This document shows, piece after piece, positions 1 to 9,652 of a stretch of 64,000 nucleotides of DNA. The translations under genes were made by a program, and so were the position numbers. The first letter of the stretch is position 1, and every line of letters starts with the position of its first letter. The stretch is taken from positions 20,604 through 84,603 of the forward strand of contig DURM01000055.1 in the NCBI GenBank assembly GCA_012837335.1, read 5' to 3'. Origin of the DNA: Bacillota bacterium. GTDB taxonomy: Bacteria > Bacillota > Limnochordia > Darwinibacteriales > DTU012. The notes beneath the pieces were generated by a model. It had not been told where the DNA came from. It searched no databases and saw only the letters and a program-made list of their open reading frames with translations.

Positions 1-149
1 GTTACCGGTATTTGCCGGAATTTCTGGTTCGAATAAAACAATATCCACTGAATCTAAATCCCCTTTGTATCCGCTATATTAAATTAAATCAATGTAATCG
101 CCATGCTTAATTATAACGCAAGCTTTACATCTTCGCAATAGAATTCGGG

Positions 150-905
150 TTATAATTTCACCGCGTAGCTGACATGCCACTGAAACTGTTTATTTTTCCA
201 GACAATACCAACCTTAAAGGGATAGTCGACACCATCCCAGGATAAACTGAGACTTGGGTTGTTTTCAGTGCTCAGCGTCTGCCTGATACTGAGCGTGTCA
301 GCAAATGTAAAGCTAATCCCGTAATCAAAGCGTTCGCCAATATGGTAGGTGCCAAACAGGCTGGTTTTGATCTGCGGATCAGAGCTGAACCCATAAGTAA
401 GATTGAGAAATACCGGATGGGTGCCGAGCCCAACTTGGGCTTTGAGAATACCATCCTGCCGCAGCTCTATGTAAGGTTTAACGCTTAATGATGGTGAGCC
501 CAAAATATTGGCTTCTGCTTCTACCCCGTATGCTCTGCTGCCGCTTAACCGCAGTAATTCACCCCGAACACCGAGCTTACCACTAGCCTGAGCATCAGTA
601 TATAGATCCGGACTGCCGCCATGAGCGCTCACAGCGTATTTAAGATTGCCGAGAAAAGCTTCCCTGCCAATCTCGGCATAGCCCAAGATAGTGGGGGTCT
701 CGTTAGTTACAGCAATCATACCGGACGCATAATCCCGCTCGTAACCGACAAAACCAATCAACCGCCGCGCTTCAGCCTGCGCTTCAACGCCTGTATACCA
801 CTCGGAACCGGTATACCCCACAACCAACCCTGCTTGAGCACCAACTGTACCGGACCAAACCAGAACCGATATCAGAATTAACAGCAGACTGATCTTCTTA
901 TTCAC
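150..905 (-). CDS. Secreted beta-barrel-like protein
   Basis: A 251-residue protein with a signal peptide at about residues 1-23 (hydrophobic core, then VGAQA). The mature part is dominated by alternating polar/hydrophobic stretches with many Gly, Tyr and aromatic positions, the look of an outer-membrane beta-barrel; it ends in an amphipathic strand (VSYAVKL) rather than a classical terminal Phe. No enzymatic motif is visible. It starts with GTG behind an AGGAGG site and follows the LolA-like gene by 11 bp in a minus-strand cluster of exported proteins. The barrel reading is inferred from composition and neighbours; a soluble all-beta periplasmic protein is the alternative. Confidence 0.6.
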   Translation of the reverse strand: MNKKISLLLILISVLVWSGTVGAQAGLVVGYTGSEWYTGVEAQAEARRLIGFVGYERDYASGMIAVTNETPTILGYAEIGREAFLGNLKYAVSAHGGSPDLYTDAQASGKLGVRGELLRLSGSRAYGVEAEANILGSPSLSVKPYIELRQDGILKAQVGLGTHPVFLNLTYGFSSDPQIKTSLFGTYHIGERFDYGISFTFADTLSIRQTLSTENNPSLSLSWDGVDYPFKVGIVWKNKQFQWHVSYAVKL

Positions 906-916
906 CAGTATCCCTC

Positions 917-1624
917 CTAAAACTGCAACAGCGGAACATCGGGCATTTCTCGCAGTTCATCAGTTTCCATGCCCACATTAATCTCATATTCGGACAGGAC
1001 TAAGCTGCCTAGGGATGTGCCATCCTGGAAGCTTTCCAGTTTGTAGGGGATGAATTGAGCATCGATCCAGATATGCTGCACCAAATCTTTAGGATCAACT
1101 TCGATGCCCTGCATCACAAGCACCGGCACCTGCTCATCTGTAACCGCAACAGCTACTACATACTCTAATCCGGCCTCGGTTTCCACAACTTCAATAATCT
1201 CACCAGCTAATCCTTCAAGGCTGAGGCTTTGCGTTAAGTCGTCAAGGTCAATGTTGATACCATACCCGGCTGCAGAAGCGGCCAGTGACTGCACAATAAT
1301 CTGATTAAGAGCCGGCATGTACATCCTCATCTCGCTGTTTTCCATGTCGAGAAGCATAATCTGACCAGCAGCAATATCAGGAGCTAAAATCTCGATGCGG
1401 GTCAATTTATGCTCTTTACTGCCTTTGATACCCATCACAGTCCGGGTTTTCTGCCCCATCTGCACCATATCGAATTCAAGCACAAGGCGTGCATCCTCAA
1501 TGCTCTTCAGCTTCTCCTCCACTTTGTCAGCTAATTCCTGGAAACTCAGCTCCTGGGCACCGGCCACAGCGCAGATACCCACTACCAGACTGCAAACTAA
1601 AATCAATACAGCAACTTTTTTCAT
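917..1624 (-). CDS. LolA-like outer membrane lipoprotein-sorting family protein
   Basis: A 235-residue exported protein: lysine-rich start, hydrophobic core and AGAQ cleavage region, then a helical segment (QELADKVEEKLKSIED) leading into a beta-rich body with the MYMPALNQ segment. This matches the LolA/LolB-like fold family annotated as outer membrane lipoprotein-sorting proteins, which bind acyl chains in the periplasm. ATG at 1624 is chosen over the GTG at 1633 because the GGAAGG site lies at usable distance from it. It sits between the M48 protease and the barrel-like protein, 22 bp after the protease gene, probably co-transcribed. The family call is moderately sure; the cargo is unknown. 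Confidence 0.65.
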   Translation of the reverse strand: MKKVAVLILVCSLVVGICAVAGAQELSFQELADKVEEKLKSIEDARLVLEFDMVQMGQKTRTVMGIKGSKEHKLTRIEILAPDIAAGQIMLLDMENSEMRMYMPALNQIIVQSLAASAAGYGINIDLDDLTQSLSLEGLAGEIIEVVETEAGLEYVVAVAVTDEQVPVLVMQGIEVDPKDLVQHIWIDAQFIPYKLESFQDGTSLGSLVLSEYEINVGMETDELREMPDVPLLQF

Positions 1625-1646
1625 AAAGGTCACCTTCCTTTATTTT

Positions 1647-2984
1647 TTATAGTTCTATTGAACTTGGCCGGGTCAACCTGATCGAATCATCCTGGCCTTG
1701 TTCGATTTCCGGATTTACCCGGGGTTTGCGCTCAATTACAAGCGGAATCGGGTCTTCCGTCTCCACAGCTTCCACGTGAGGCGGCACCAGCTGATAATAC
1801 TTATCTGCTTCAGCCTTTAAAATTATTCCGGATGCCTGCCATGATATGACTTCTCCTCCGAGCGAATTCTCTAATGCATACCTAGTTATTTCTCCTACAT
1901 AGCCTACCCACAGCTCAATCCCTTCGGGGCGGACCAGGTTGTAGGCAATTTTTCGGCTGTCCGGCGAAAACACAAGGTTTTGAATCGGAACCGGAGAATC
2001 GAGCTTCCACCGCTCGACCACCACACCGTGGCGGTTCCACAACCAAATATCCCAAATTTCCTGATCACAAACGGCAGCAGCGATCAGGGAACCATCGGGA
2101 GCAAAGGCCAACTCTGATACCGAGATTGACTCAAACCAGCTGACGTAACTGTTGTTCTGGCGGTCAAACAACGATTGACCATTTATCTGGAACCTGCCCA
2201 AAGGATCTGCGGAAACCGCAGGCAGTACCAGTTCGCACTCATTGATCAGCTTAGGCTCAGACCAAAACGAGCCTAAAGAGCTGAGGATCTGCTCGATTCT
2301 TGTATTGATATAGGGATGAGATCGATAAACATCGCCGCTGGGATGCTCCCCCTCGAAGACTATCAGATCAGAAAGAACGTGAACCAATCCCGCCGGATCG
2401 AAACCCGCTTCAACCAGATAGCGCAGAGCCCGCTGATCCGCCTCCAGCTCCGCTTCGCGGCTGTAGCCGGACTGAACAACCTCAATTAAGGCCTGGCTGG
2501 CAATATACACAGCAGCATTTTTGGGCACTTCCAGCACAGCTTTGCCCAGCTCCACAATGACACTCAAGCCCAACTGCCGCATTAACGCGTTAATGCCATG
2601 TTTCTGCTTCACATGAGCCATTTCATGGGCCAGCACTCCGGCAATCCGCTGTTCATCACTGCCTATGAGCTTTAACAGACCTCGGCTGACAAAGATAAAA
2701 CCGCCGGGAAGTGAAAAGGCATTGGCATCATTGGAATTAAGCACAGTCAGTGAATAGTCATGGTCTAGATCATCCACTGCTTCGCTGACACGCTCAAATA
2801 TTGTCTGCAGCCGCAGATGATCATGGAGGCGAACTTGAAACTCACCGCCATATGCCGCCGTTAACTGCTCCTTTGCCGATCTGCCCACAGCTCTCTCGAT
2901 GTGGGCCATCAAACTCGGCTCAGCTGCGCAAGCCAGTGTTGAACACACCAAAAACATCATCACGCAGAAAACGACAGTTTTCAC
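1647..2984 (-). CDS. Periplasmic M48-family zinc metalloprotease with C-terminal propeller-like region
   Basis: A 445-residue exported protease. After the signal peptide the catalytic domain carries the zinc site HEMAH and the downstream glutamate in EAELEAD, as in M48 proteases of the BepA/Oma1 type. The C-terminal third has WD40/TolB-like phrases (LAFAPDGSLIAAAV, LVFSPDSRKIAYN), suggesting a partial beta-propeller instead of the TPR domain of BepA. The GTG at 2984 is chosen: it overlaps the upstream stop as GTGA and has a GGGAGG site. Next to a LolA-like and a barrel-like protein, a role in envelope quality control is the natural inference. Confidence 0.8.
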   Translation of the reverse strand: MKTVVFCVMMFLVCSTLACAAEPSLMAHIERAVGRSAKEQLTAAYGGEFQVRLHDHLRLQTIFERVSEAVDDLDHDYSLTVLNSNDANAFSLPGGFIFVSRGLLKLIGSDEQRIAGVLAHEMAHVKQKHGINALMRQLGLSVIVELGKAVLEVPKNAAVYIASQALIEVVQSGYSREAELEADQRALRYLVEAGFDPAGLVHVLSDLIVFEGEHPSGDVYRSHPYINTRIEQILSSLGSFWSEPKLINECELVLPAVSADPLGRFQINGQSLFDRQNNSYVSWFESISVSELAFAPDGSLIAAAVCDQEIWDIWLWNRHGVVVERWKLDSPVPIQNLVFSPDSRKIAYNLVRPEGIELWVGYVGEITRYALENSLGGEVISWQASGIILKAEADKYYQLVPPHVEAVETEDPIPLVIERKPRVNPEIEQGQDDSIRLTRPSSIEL

Positions 2985-3499
2985 TGATCCACCTCCCAAC
3001 GCCAGCTGTTGAGAATTAGGTCAAACTCTTCTCGGCTGTGATCAAAACTCGCTTCAGCATCGCTGAAACTTATGTTTAAGCCCACCTGCTCGATTACCAC
3101 AAAAAAACGCTGTTCGCGGCGGGTCTTGCTGCCTCTATACTTGTATTCTATTACTGCAGCCTCAATTCCGTTGAGGTTCCAAAGTTCAGGATCTGCAATC
3201 AGCTCAAAATCCCGCAGTCCATACTCGGCACTGAAATGCTTCAGCACTCGCCTGCCGAATTCCCAGGGATCATCTAAACTTAAATCTGCAAAATATTCTA
3301 TGTACAGGAGCTGATCATCTTCAGGGCCATAAAATACCAGCAGGCGTTCACTGCTTTCACCCGCCTGAAAAATCCATCCATTAGGAATTGTAAACATAAA
3401 ACTCCCGTGCGGATCGATAAAATTAACATCGGCTTTAACCGCGCCAGATGTCAATAATAAAAGCAATAAGACCAAAAGCATTGTCCGCGCCTTATCCAC
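2981..3499 (-). CDS. Secreted PsbP/DUF1795-like protein
   Basis: A 172-residue protein with a long hydrophobic signal peptide (poly-Leu core, residues 7-22). The mature part begins FIDPHGSFMFTIPNGW and ends with a strand-rich segment about fluxes of Phe/Trp, the pattern of small PsbP- or DUF1795-like exported proteins; no catalytic residues stand out. It starts with GTG behind AGGAGG and is the first gene of the minus-strand envelope cluster, overlapping the protease start by 4 bp, so the two are probably translationally coupled. Function unknown. Confidence 0.55.
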   Translation of the reverse strand: MDKARTMLLVLLLLLLTSGAVKADVNFIDPHGSFMFTIPNGWIFQAGESSERLLVFYGPEDDQLLYIEYFADLSLDDPWEFGRRVLKHFSAEYGLRDFELIADPELWNLNGIEAAVIEYKYRGSKTRREQRFFVVIEQVGLNISFSDAEASFDHSREEFDLILNSWRWEVDQ

Positions 3500-3619
3500 T
3501 CGTACAGCCTCCTAACAGGCAAAACTTGGCTAATATTGATCCATTCTGCAATCTAGAATTCAAATCCTGCCCGCTTAAACAATTCGCAAATGGACATCAT
3601 ATGCTTGAGGTGGATCTGA

Positions 3620-5023
3620 ATGGACAAAAAATTAAAATGGATCTTGGCGGGGGTTTCCGGCGCAGCCGGATTGTTTTTCGGTTCGCGCATGCTCGCCCAC
3701 CAGCTGGTCAAAAGTATGGGACAGATCTTTACAACTGATCCTTACCATGAGAATATCGCTGAAGCATTTTCCGCTGCGTACCGGGTTGGCATGCAGAATA
3801 TCTGGGAGGCCAATCTGCGGGCAGAATCGGGTGCGATCATCAGCCGCCCCCTCGGTTCGCCCCGCAAGTTCCTCAACTTCAACGGGCTCGCGTTCAGCCC
3901 GGTCTTCTTATCCAAACTGCCGACACCTTTAAACACTAAAATTGAGACCAAAACAATTATCGGCAAAAACTGCCGCAAGCCGCTGATTCTGGCGACCCCA
4001 ATCATAATTTCCGGAATGGCTTATGGAATCGCCCTCTCCAAAGAGGCTAAAATGGCTTTAGCCCAGGGTTCTGCCTTTGCCGGAACCGCCACTAACACCG
4101 GTGAAGGTTTGTGGCTGCAGGAAGAGCGGGATTTAGCTGCCAACCTGATTATCCAGTACAACCGCGGCAGCTGGAGTAAGGATCCTAATATTCTCAAGCA
4201 GGGTGATATGATTGAGATCCAGCTTGGTCAGGGAGCAATCGCCGGAGTCAGCCAATACTCTCCCGCCAGCAGTCTGCCGAAGAACCTCAGAAAACAGCTG
4301 AAATTGCCTAAACATAACGACCTGATCATCGGGCCTTCGCACCAAGAACTGGCGGAGAAAGACGGACTGAAAAAGCTAGTAAACCGCCTCCGTGAGATCA
4401 CCGGCGGCGTGCCTATTGGTGTTAAGCTCGCGTTCCATAATAGTATTGAGCGGGATATCGACATTGCTGTTGATGCCGGAGTTGATGTGCTGGCGCTGGA
4501 AGGCACGCAGGCCGCTACCAAGGGAGCCGCACCAATTCTGGAAGATGATTTCGGCCTGCCGACAATCATTGGACTGTGCCGAGCAGTTGAACATCTTGAG
4601 CAAATCGGAGCGAAAGATCAAGTCAGTCTCATCGCATCGGGCGGCTTTTTTACACCGGGTGACATGCTCAAAGCACTGGCCTTAGGGGCGGATGCAATCT
4701 ACATAGGTTCGATGGCCTTGTTTGCCATGACCCACACCCAATCATTTAAAGCGCTTCCGTTTGAACCACCGACCCAGGTCGCCTGGGCGAGAGGTAAATA
4801 CGCTAACCGCCTCAACTGGAAAGAAGGCGCCAAGTCAGTAGCGAAGTACATCACTTCCTGCACATTAGAGCTGGCAGAAGGTGTGCGGGCATTAGGCAAA
4901 ACATCTATTCATGAAGTTAACCGCTCCGATCTGGTCTCGCTAGATGAAACCACCGCTGCTGTTACAGGCATTCCTACCGCTTGGAGCAAGGAACTTGTCA
5001 GCCAGAAACAATATGGATTTTAA
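3620..5023 (+). CDS. Membrane-anchored FMN-binding glutamate synthase-like protein
   Basis: A 467-residue protein related to the FMN/synthase domain of glutamate synthase (GltB). One N-terminal membrane segment (about residues 8-25) is followed by a TIM barrel with the family signatures VPIGVKLAFHN, VLALEGTQAATKGAAP and LIASGGFFTPGDMLKAL..GADAIYIG. The cysteine cluster that holds the 3Fe-4S centre in true GltB is absent: the corresponding stretch after ADAIYIGSMALF has no cysteines. It is therefore probably a flavin oxidoreductase of the standalone family, not a glutamate synthase. ATG at 3620 follows GAGGTGG. It converges on the radical SAM gene with a 26-bp overlap. Confidence 0.75.
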   Translation: MDKKLKWILAGVSGAAGLFFGSRMLAHQLVKSMGQIFTTDPYHENIAEAFSAAYRVGMQNIWEANLRAESGAIISRPLGSPRKFLNFNGLAFSPVFLSKLPTPLNTKIETKTIIGKNCRKPLILATPIIISGMAYGIALSKEAKMALAQGSAFAGTATNTGEGLWLQEERDLAANLIIQYNRGSWSKDPNILKQGDMIEIQLGQGAIAGVSQYSPASSLPKNLRKQLKLPKHNDLIIGPSHQELAEKDGLKKLVNRLREITGGVPIGVKLAFHNSIERDIDIAVDAGVDVLALEGTQAATKGAAPILEDDFGLPTIIGLCRAVEHLEQIGAKDQVSLIASGGFFTPGDMLKALALGADAIYIGSMALFAMTHTQSFKALPFEPPTQVAWARGKYANRLNWKEGAKSVAKYITSCTLELAEGVRALGKTSIHEVNRSDLVSLDETTAAVTGIPTAWSKELVSQKQYGF

Positions 5024-6716
5024 CCTTCGGGTAGCAGGAGTAGTCAAAGAGCAGAAGCTGCTCCTCTGCTTCCGGAACTGGGTTCCACGGATAGATCCGG
5101 TAAGCAAACCGCTCTAAAGCAAAACGTTTGTTTAACTCCCTTGGGGAGAGTCCCAAGGGTTCAAGCTGGGGCAGGTAGCGGTAAATTTCACCACTTCTGA
5201 TTAACTCGCGACCGACTTCGGTTGTACTTTCGCCCTTTAGCCAATCAGGCACTGCTCGCTTCTGCTCATGGGCGCAGAAATCAAACCGGAGATAATCCCG
5301 GAGCACCGGATCGCTGTCGCCCATCAGGTCCCACAGCAGCCGATACAAATTAAACAGGCTGTGGGAAACTAGGTGGTAGCCCTTTGCTTTCCATTTCTCA
5401 GCTAGTTCAGAAAAGAATTCAAACGGACGCACCTGATTTCTGGCGATCAGGTAATCCAGACTGCTTGAAAAGCGGCCGGAGTTATACAAGGTTTCCACCA
5501 AACTCTCAATGATTTTGAGAAAAGCTAATTCCTGATAGCTGATGCTGTCCGTCTTAAGCACTTCATAAGGAGCTTTTTCGGTATAAAGGCAGCCAAACTC
5601 CCTGGTTCTCTGCCGCAGATGGGAACCTTTTAAAAGCTTTAAGAAGCCGAGCTGAATTTTCGTGGGCTTAAGCTGAAAGACATAATCAAAAGAATGTCCG
5701 AAGCGCTCAAATGATTCCTCGGGCAGACCCGCGATTAAATCTAGCAGGAAACGGACTTTAGTGCGTTTTCTCAGCTTCCGGCAGTTTTCTGCCAGCTTGT
5801 CCAAATCAGTGGTTCTGCCGATCCCCCGTAGGGTGGCAGGATTAGTTGACTGGACACCGATCTCAAACTGCAGTCGGTTGTACGGAGCTCGCTCCAGCAG
5901 CTGAATCATTTCTTCAGTAAGCAGATCGCCGCCGATCTCCAGCTGAAAGCGGGTGGTTGTATCAAGTTCAATCATAAATTTTATCAGTTCATAAGCCCGC
6001 TTTGGATCGCAGTTAAAGGTGCGGTCCACAAAGCGGATCTGCTCAATTCCCAGCTGAGACAAGCGGGTCAGTTCTTCTTTTACTTGTTCCATGGGAAAAT
6101 AGCGCACCTTTCCGGTACGGGATGATAGGCAGAACTCGCACCGGAATGGACAGCCGCGGCTGGCTTCGTAGTATACGATTTTATGCTCTACTTCATTTAG
6201 GTGATCCTGGTAAGCTCCCGGTACTTTCTTCAAGTCCATAACCATGGTGGGATTGCTGATGACCGCATTCTGACTCCTGTACACCAAACCAGGAATAGAG
6301 CTTAACTGCTCTAACGATGGCTCGTTCGTTTTCTCCAAGATCTTTAACAGCTGGCAAAAGGGTTCTTCCCCCTCTCCTGCCACGATATAGTCAATTTGGG
6401 GATAGGCTTCCATCAGCGGCTCATAATCAAAGGAAACTTCCGGTCCACCTAACAGAATCACTACATCGGGCAGCACCTTCTTAATATCAACAATTAATTC
6501 CAGTGTCTGCTCAATGTTCCAGATGTAACAAGAAAACCCCAAAACATCGGGGTTTTGGTCCACTAATTCTGAAAAAATCAGGGACAACTGCTGATTGATA
6601 TTATACTCGACAGCAGTCAGCTGGGGAAAGTCCTGTTCGCAGTAGGCCCTAAGATACCGCAGGGCCAGGTTATGATGGGTATATTTAGCATTTAAGGTTG
6701 TCAGTAAAACCTTCAT
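4998..6716 (-). CDS. B12-binding radical SAM protein (DUF4080 type)
   Basis: A 572-residue protein. The N-terminal part (about 1-150) is a cobalamin-binding-like Rossmann domain with VLGFSCYIWN and LLGGPEVSF; the radical SAM core carries the cluster motif CPFRCEFC near residue 200 and later barrel signatures such as FEIGVQSTNP and LIAGLPEES. The C-terminal region matches the DUF4080 extension common in such proteins. ATG at 6716 is chosen over an upstream start at 6758 that would overlap the previous gene, because AAAGGAAG precedes it. Substrate unknown; it lies 26 bp behind the nucleoside kinase gene. Confidence 0.85.
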   Translation of the reverse strand: MKVLLTTLNAKYTHHNLALRYLRAYCEQDFPQLTAVEYNINQQLSLIFSELVDQNPDVLGFSCYIWNIEQTLELIVDIKKVLPDVVILLGGPEVSFDYEPLMEAYPQIDYIVAGEGEEPFCQLLKILEKTNEPSLEQLSSIPGLVYRSQNAVISNPTMVMDLKKVPGAYQDHLNEVEHKIVYYEASRGCPFRCEFCLSSRTGKVRYFPMEQVKEELTRLSQLGIEQIRFVDRTFNCDPKRAYELIKFMIELDTTTRFQLEIGGDLLTEEMIQLLERAPYNRLQFEIGVQSTNPATLRGIGRTTDLDKLAENCRKLRKRTKVRFLLDLIAGLPEESFERFGHSFDYVFQLKPTKIQLGFLKLLKGSHLRQRTREFGCLYTEKAPYEVLKTDSISYQELAFLKIIESLVETLYNSGRFSSSLDYLIARNQVRPFEFFSELAEKWKAKGYHLVSHSLFNLYRLLWDLMGDSDPVLRDYLRFDFCAHEQKRAVPDWLKGESTTEVGRELIRSGEIYRYLPQLEPLGLSPRELNKRFALERFAYRIYPWNPVPEAEEQLLLFDYSCYPKVKIHIVSG

Positions 6717-6742
6717 TGAACTACTTCCTTTACTTTCTGTAC

Positions 6743-8398
6743 TCACACGTCGAAGCACGAGCCTCCCAGAAACTCCTTTAAAATTGAGTTGCAGGGAATG
6801 CCATCTTCGCTGGGCATGGGTTTAAAATAGCTTAATAATCGGAGCAGGCGCTGCGCAGTCGGGCAAGCCGCTTCATCAGTGCCGATCGCTGTTAGGAGAG
6901 GCTCTGCGTACTTTTTCAAAACCGCCAGCTCATAATCCATGGCTGAATTAAACATCACATCCGCATCTTCCTGGAATGGGAAGATGTGTTTTTCTTCACC
7001 CCTTCTCACTGACGGCCAGCGATAAATCGTATCCAGCGCGGGTTGGGATCGAAACTGATGATCCCTGATAATGCGGCGGATTAAGCGGGCATCTGTGGTG
7101 GGAATCCGGGTGTGGTCATCGATGTTGATCTGGGTAATGGCGCTGATATAAATCTTGAATTTGCGCCCTTTGGGAATCGCCTCAGTTAATTTATCATTTA
7201 AGCCGTGAATTCCTTCAATAATAATTGGCTGATCCGGTCCAATCTGCAGCACCCGGTTGTTCCACTCCCGCTCACCTTTGTGGAAATTATAAATAGGAAT
7301 GTTAACCGCCTCACCTTGAATCAGTTTGGACAGATGCTCATTAAACAGCTCAATATCAATCGCTTCTAAAGCTTCGAAATCGTAATCGCCGTTTTCATCC
7401 CGCGGTGTTTGATCGCGATTGACGAAGTAATCGTCTAAGCCAATCACAACCGGCTGGAGGCGGTTGATGCGCAGCTGAATGAGCAATCTTTGGGCAAAGG
7501 TGGTCTTACCGGACGATGATGGGCCGGCAATCAGAACTATCCGCAGGCGGTCCCGATCTGCAGCAATCTGATCCGCAATACCGGCAATCTGCTTCTCATG
7601 ATACGCTTCGCAGATGCGAATTAAATCGCCGTACTCTTGGGCGGCAATCAGATCATTTAGTTCTGCCACATTGCTGATGCTGACGCTTTTGCCCCACTTT
7701 TCGGTTTCGTAGTAAACATTGGCCAGCTTGCCGTGCTCCACATACTCTGGAATCACCACCGGATTTGACTGCTTAGGAAACTCTAGGATAAATCCAGGCA
7801 GATAAAACCTCAGCTTAAACAAGAGCAGCAGACCGGTGGTAGGCACAAACACATCAGCAATCGTATCATAGTAATCGTCGATGCTGTGAACTACCACATT
7901 TTCATCAGGAAGCTGGCTTAACAGCTTAACTTTGTCCTTGAGACCCTGCTTTTTGAAGATCTCGATCGCTTTATGGCGCGGCAGAACATGCTTAACAAAA
8001 GGCTTGTCAGCCATGATGATCTCCATCATCCGCTGCTCGATTTTGATCACATCAGATTCGACTAAGGGCTGCTCAGCGGTGATCTCACCGTACAACCCAT
8101 TGCTTAATGCGTGCTCAATATGGACGCGACAGCCGGGCAGTACTTCCTTGGCAGCTTGGCACAAAACAAAAACTAGACTGTTGCGGTAAACACGCATTCC
8201 ATCATCGGTTGTTAAATCAAGCAGCTCCACATCGCAGTTTTGTTCCAACTGCCAGTCTAAGCTGCGGAGCTGATTGTCCACATAGGCTGCTGTTACTTTG
8301 CCATAAACATTCTGCAGTTTAACTAGTTCCGATAAGGAGGTTCCTCGTGGCACAGTTACTTCACCGTTTGGCAGTCTGATACTAACCGTTCTATCCAC
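6743..8398 (-). CDS. Nucleoside (uridine-type) kinase with N-terminal TGS and ThrRS-like domains
   Basis: A 551-residue multidomain protein. Residues 1-60 form a TGS domain (VSIRLPNGEVTVPRGTS). The next region resembles the second additional domain of threonyl-tRNA synthetase, including IEHALSNGLYGEI. The C-terminal half is a P-loop uridine kinase/phosphoribulokinase domain with Walker A GPSSSGKTT at about residue 290 and the downstream DDYFVNRD and IIEGIHGLND motifs. This architecture recurs in bacterial proteins usually labelled nucleoside kinase, but its substrate is uncertain. It starts with ATG and is divergent from the peptidase gene. Confidence 0.85.
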   Translation of the reverse strand: MDRTVSIRLPNGEVTVPRGTSLSELVKLQNVYGKVTAAYVDNQLRSLDWQLEQNCDVELLDLTTDDGMRVYRNSLVFVLCQAAKEVLPGCRVHIEHALSNGLYGEITAEQPLVESDVIKIEQRMMEIIMADKPFVKHVLPRHKAIEIFKKQGLKDKVKLLSQLPDENVVVHSIDDYYDTIADVFVPTTGLLLLFKLRFYLPGFILEFPKQSNPVVIPEYVEHGKLANVYYETEKWGKSVSISNVAELNDLIAAQEYGDLIRICEAYHEKQIAGIADQIAADRDRLRIVLIAGPSSSGKTTFAQRLLIQLRINRLQPVVIGLDDYFVNRDQTPRDENGDYDFEALEAIDIELFNEHLSKLIQGEAVNIPIYNFHKGEREWNNRVLQIGPDQPIIIEGIHGLNDKLTEAIPKGRKFKIYISAITQINIDDHTRIPTTDARLIRRIIRDHQFRSQPALDTIYRWPSVRRGEEKHIFPFQEDADVMFNSAMDYELAVLKKYAEPLLTAIGTDEAACPTAQRLLRLLSYFKPMPSEDGIPCNSILKEFLGGSCFDV

Positions 8399-8539
8399 TT
8401 ACCTCACCCTCACTTAAAAAATGATACCAGTTCTTACCTATTATTTCTCCATTGTGGAGATAATACCCTTTACAGCCAGCCGCAGCAGGACATTAAAGGC
8501 AAACAGAGAATAGGATAGTATTTCCAAGGAGGTATTGTC

Positions 8540-9652
8540 ATGCAGATTAATCAAGAAAGACTCGTGAATGAATTTCTTACCTTAGTGCAGATCGACAGCT
8601 TTGCCGGTGAGGAGCGGGAAATCGCTGACTATCTCATCAAGCAGCTGAAAGATCTGGGTTTGGAAGTAACTGAAGATAACGCTGGTGAAACTATCAACGG
8701 CAATGCTGGCAACCTGATTGCAAGGCTTCCCGGCGATGAGCAAAAGCCAACGATTATGTTCTGCGCTCACATGGACCGGGTTGCGCCGGGGAAAGGCATA
8801 AAACCAATAATTGATAACGGGATTATCAGAAGCGATGGCACCACCATTCTGGCAGCCGATGACGCAGCCGGGATTGCAGCAATCTTAGAAGCAGTCCGCG
8901 TTATTAAGGAAGCGGGGATTAATCACGGCAGCCTGGAAGTGGTCTTCACGATTGCGGAAGAAGGCGGATTGTTCGGCGCCAAGGCTCTAGACCGCTCCCA
9001 GCTTAAAGCGGAGTTTGCCTATTTCCTCGACAGCAATGATCAAGTTGGTACAATTATCAACCAGGCTCCTTCCCATCAAAACCTCGACCTGACTTTCTAC
9101 GGCAAAGCAGCCCATGCCGGCGTCAGCCCCGAAAAAGGTGTCAGCGCCATCAAGATTGCGGCCGAGGCGATCGCTGCCATGAAGCTGGGTCGAATCGATC
9201 ACGAAACAACTGCCAATGTGGGCATCATTAAGGGCGGCGCGGCTACCAATATTGTTCCGGAACTGTGCACCGCCAACTGCGAAATTAGATCTTTGGATCC
9301 AGAGAAACTGAAAAACCAGGTAGATTCCATGATTGCAGCAGCTCGTAACGCGGCAGCTAAATACGGCATGAAAGTCGACATCCACCTGGAAGACTCTTAT
9401 CCGGCGTTCAAGATTCCCGAGGCCAGTCCGGTAATCCAACTGGCGATGAAAGCTGCGGAAGCCATCGGCGTAACACCGCAGATCAGAGGCACAGGCGGCG
9501 GCAGCGATGCCAGTGTTTTAAACGGCAAGGACCTGCCTTCTGTAGTCTTGGGACTCAACTACAAGGATGTGCACAGCACCAATGAGTCCATCGCGATTGC
9601 GGACTTGGTTAAAGCCACTGAACTAGTAATAGCGATTATCGAGCATGCTTAA
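8540..9652 (+). CDS. M20-family peptidase, PepT-like
   Basis: A 370-residue zinc aminopeptidase-type protein of the M20 family (peptidase T-like). Metal-site motifs are in order: CAHMDRV (His), ILAADDAAG (bridging Asp), IAEEGGLFG (catalytic Glu plus metal Glu), YFLDSND (Asp) and the C-terminal NYKDVHSTNE (His). The GKAAHAGVSPEKG phrase marks the dimerisation domain. Length and motif spacing are normal. ATG follows AAGGAGG. Expected role is cytosolic di- or tripeptide cleavage. It ends inside a hairpin shared with the convergent MATE gene. Confidence 0.88.
   Translation: MQINQERLVNEFLTLVQIDSFAGEEREIADYLIKQLKDLGLEVTEDNAGETINGNAGNLIARLPGDEQKPTIMFCAHMDRVAPGKGIKPIIDNGIIRSDGTTILAADDAAGIAAILEAVRVIKEAGINHGSLEVVFTIAEEGGLFGAKALDRSQLKAEFAYFLDSNDQVGTIINQAPSHQNLDLTFYGKAAHAGVSPEKGVSAIKIAAEAIAAMKLGRIDHETTANVGIIKGGAATNIVPELCTANCEIRSLDPEKLKNQVDSMIAAARNAAAKYGMKVDIHLEDSYPAFKIPEASPVIQLAMKAAEAIGVTPQIRGTGGGSDASVLNGKDLPSVVLGLNYKDVHSTNESIAIADLVKATELVIAIIEHA

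Noticed and set aside
1..40. GGTTCGAAT near 25-33 as the T-arm of a tRNA
   Set aside because: No acceptor stem, anticodon arm or CCA-like end surrounds it; the context does not fold as a tRNA.
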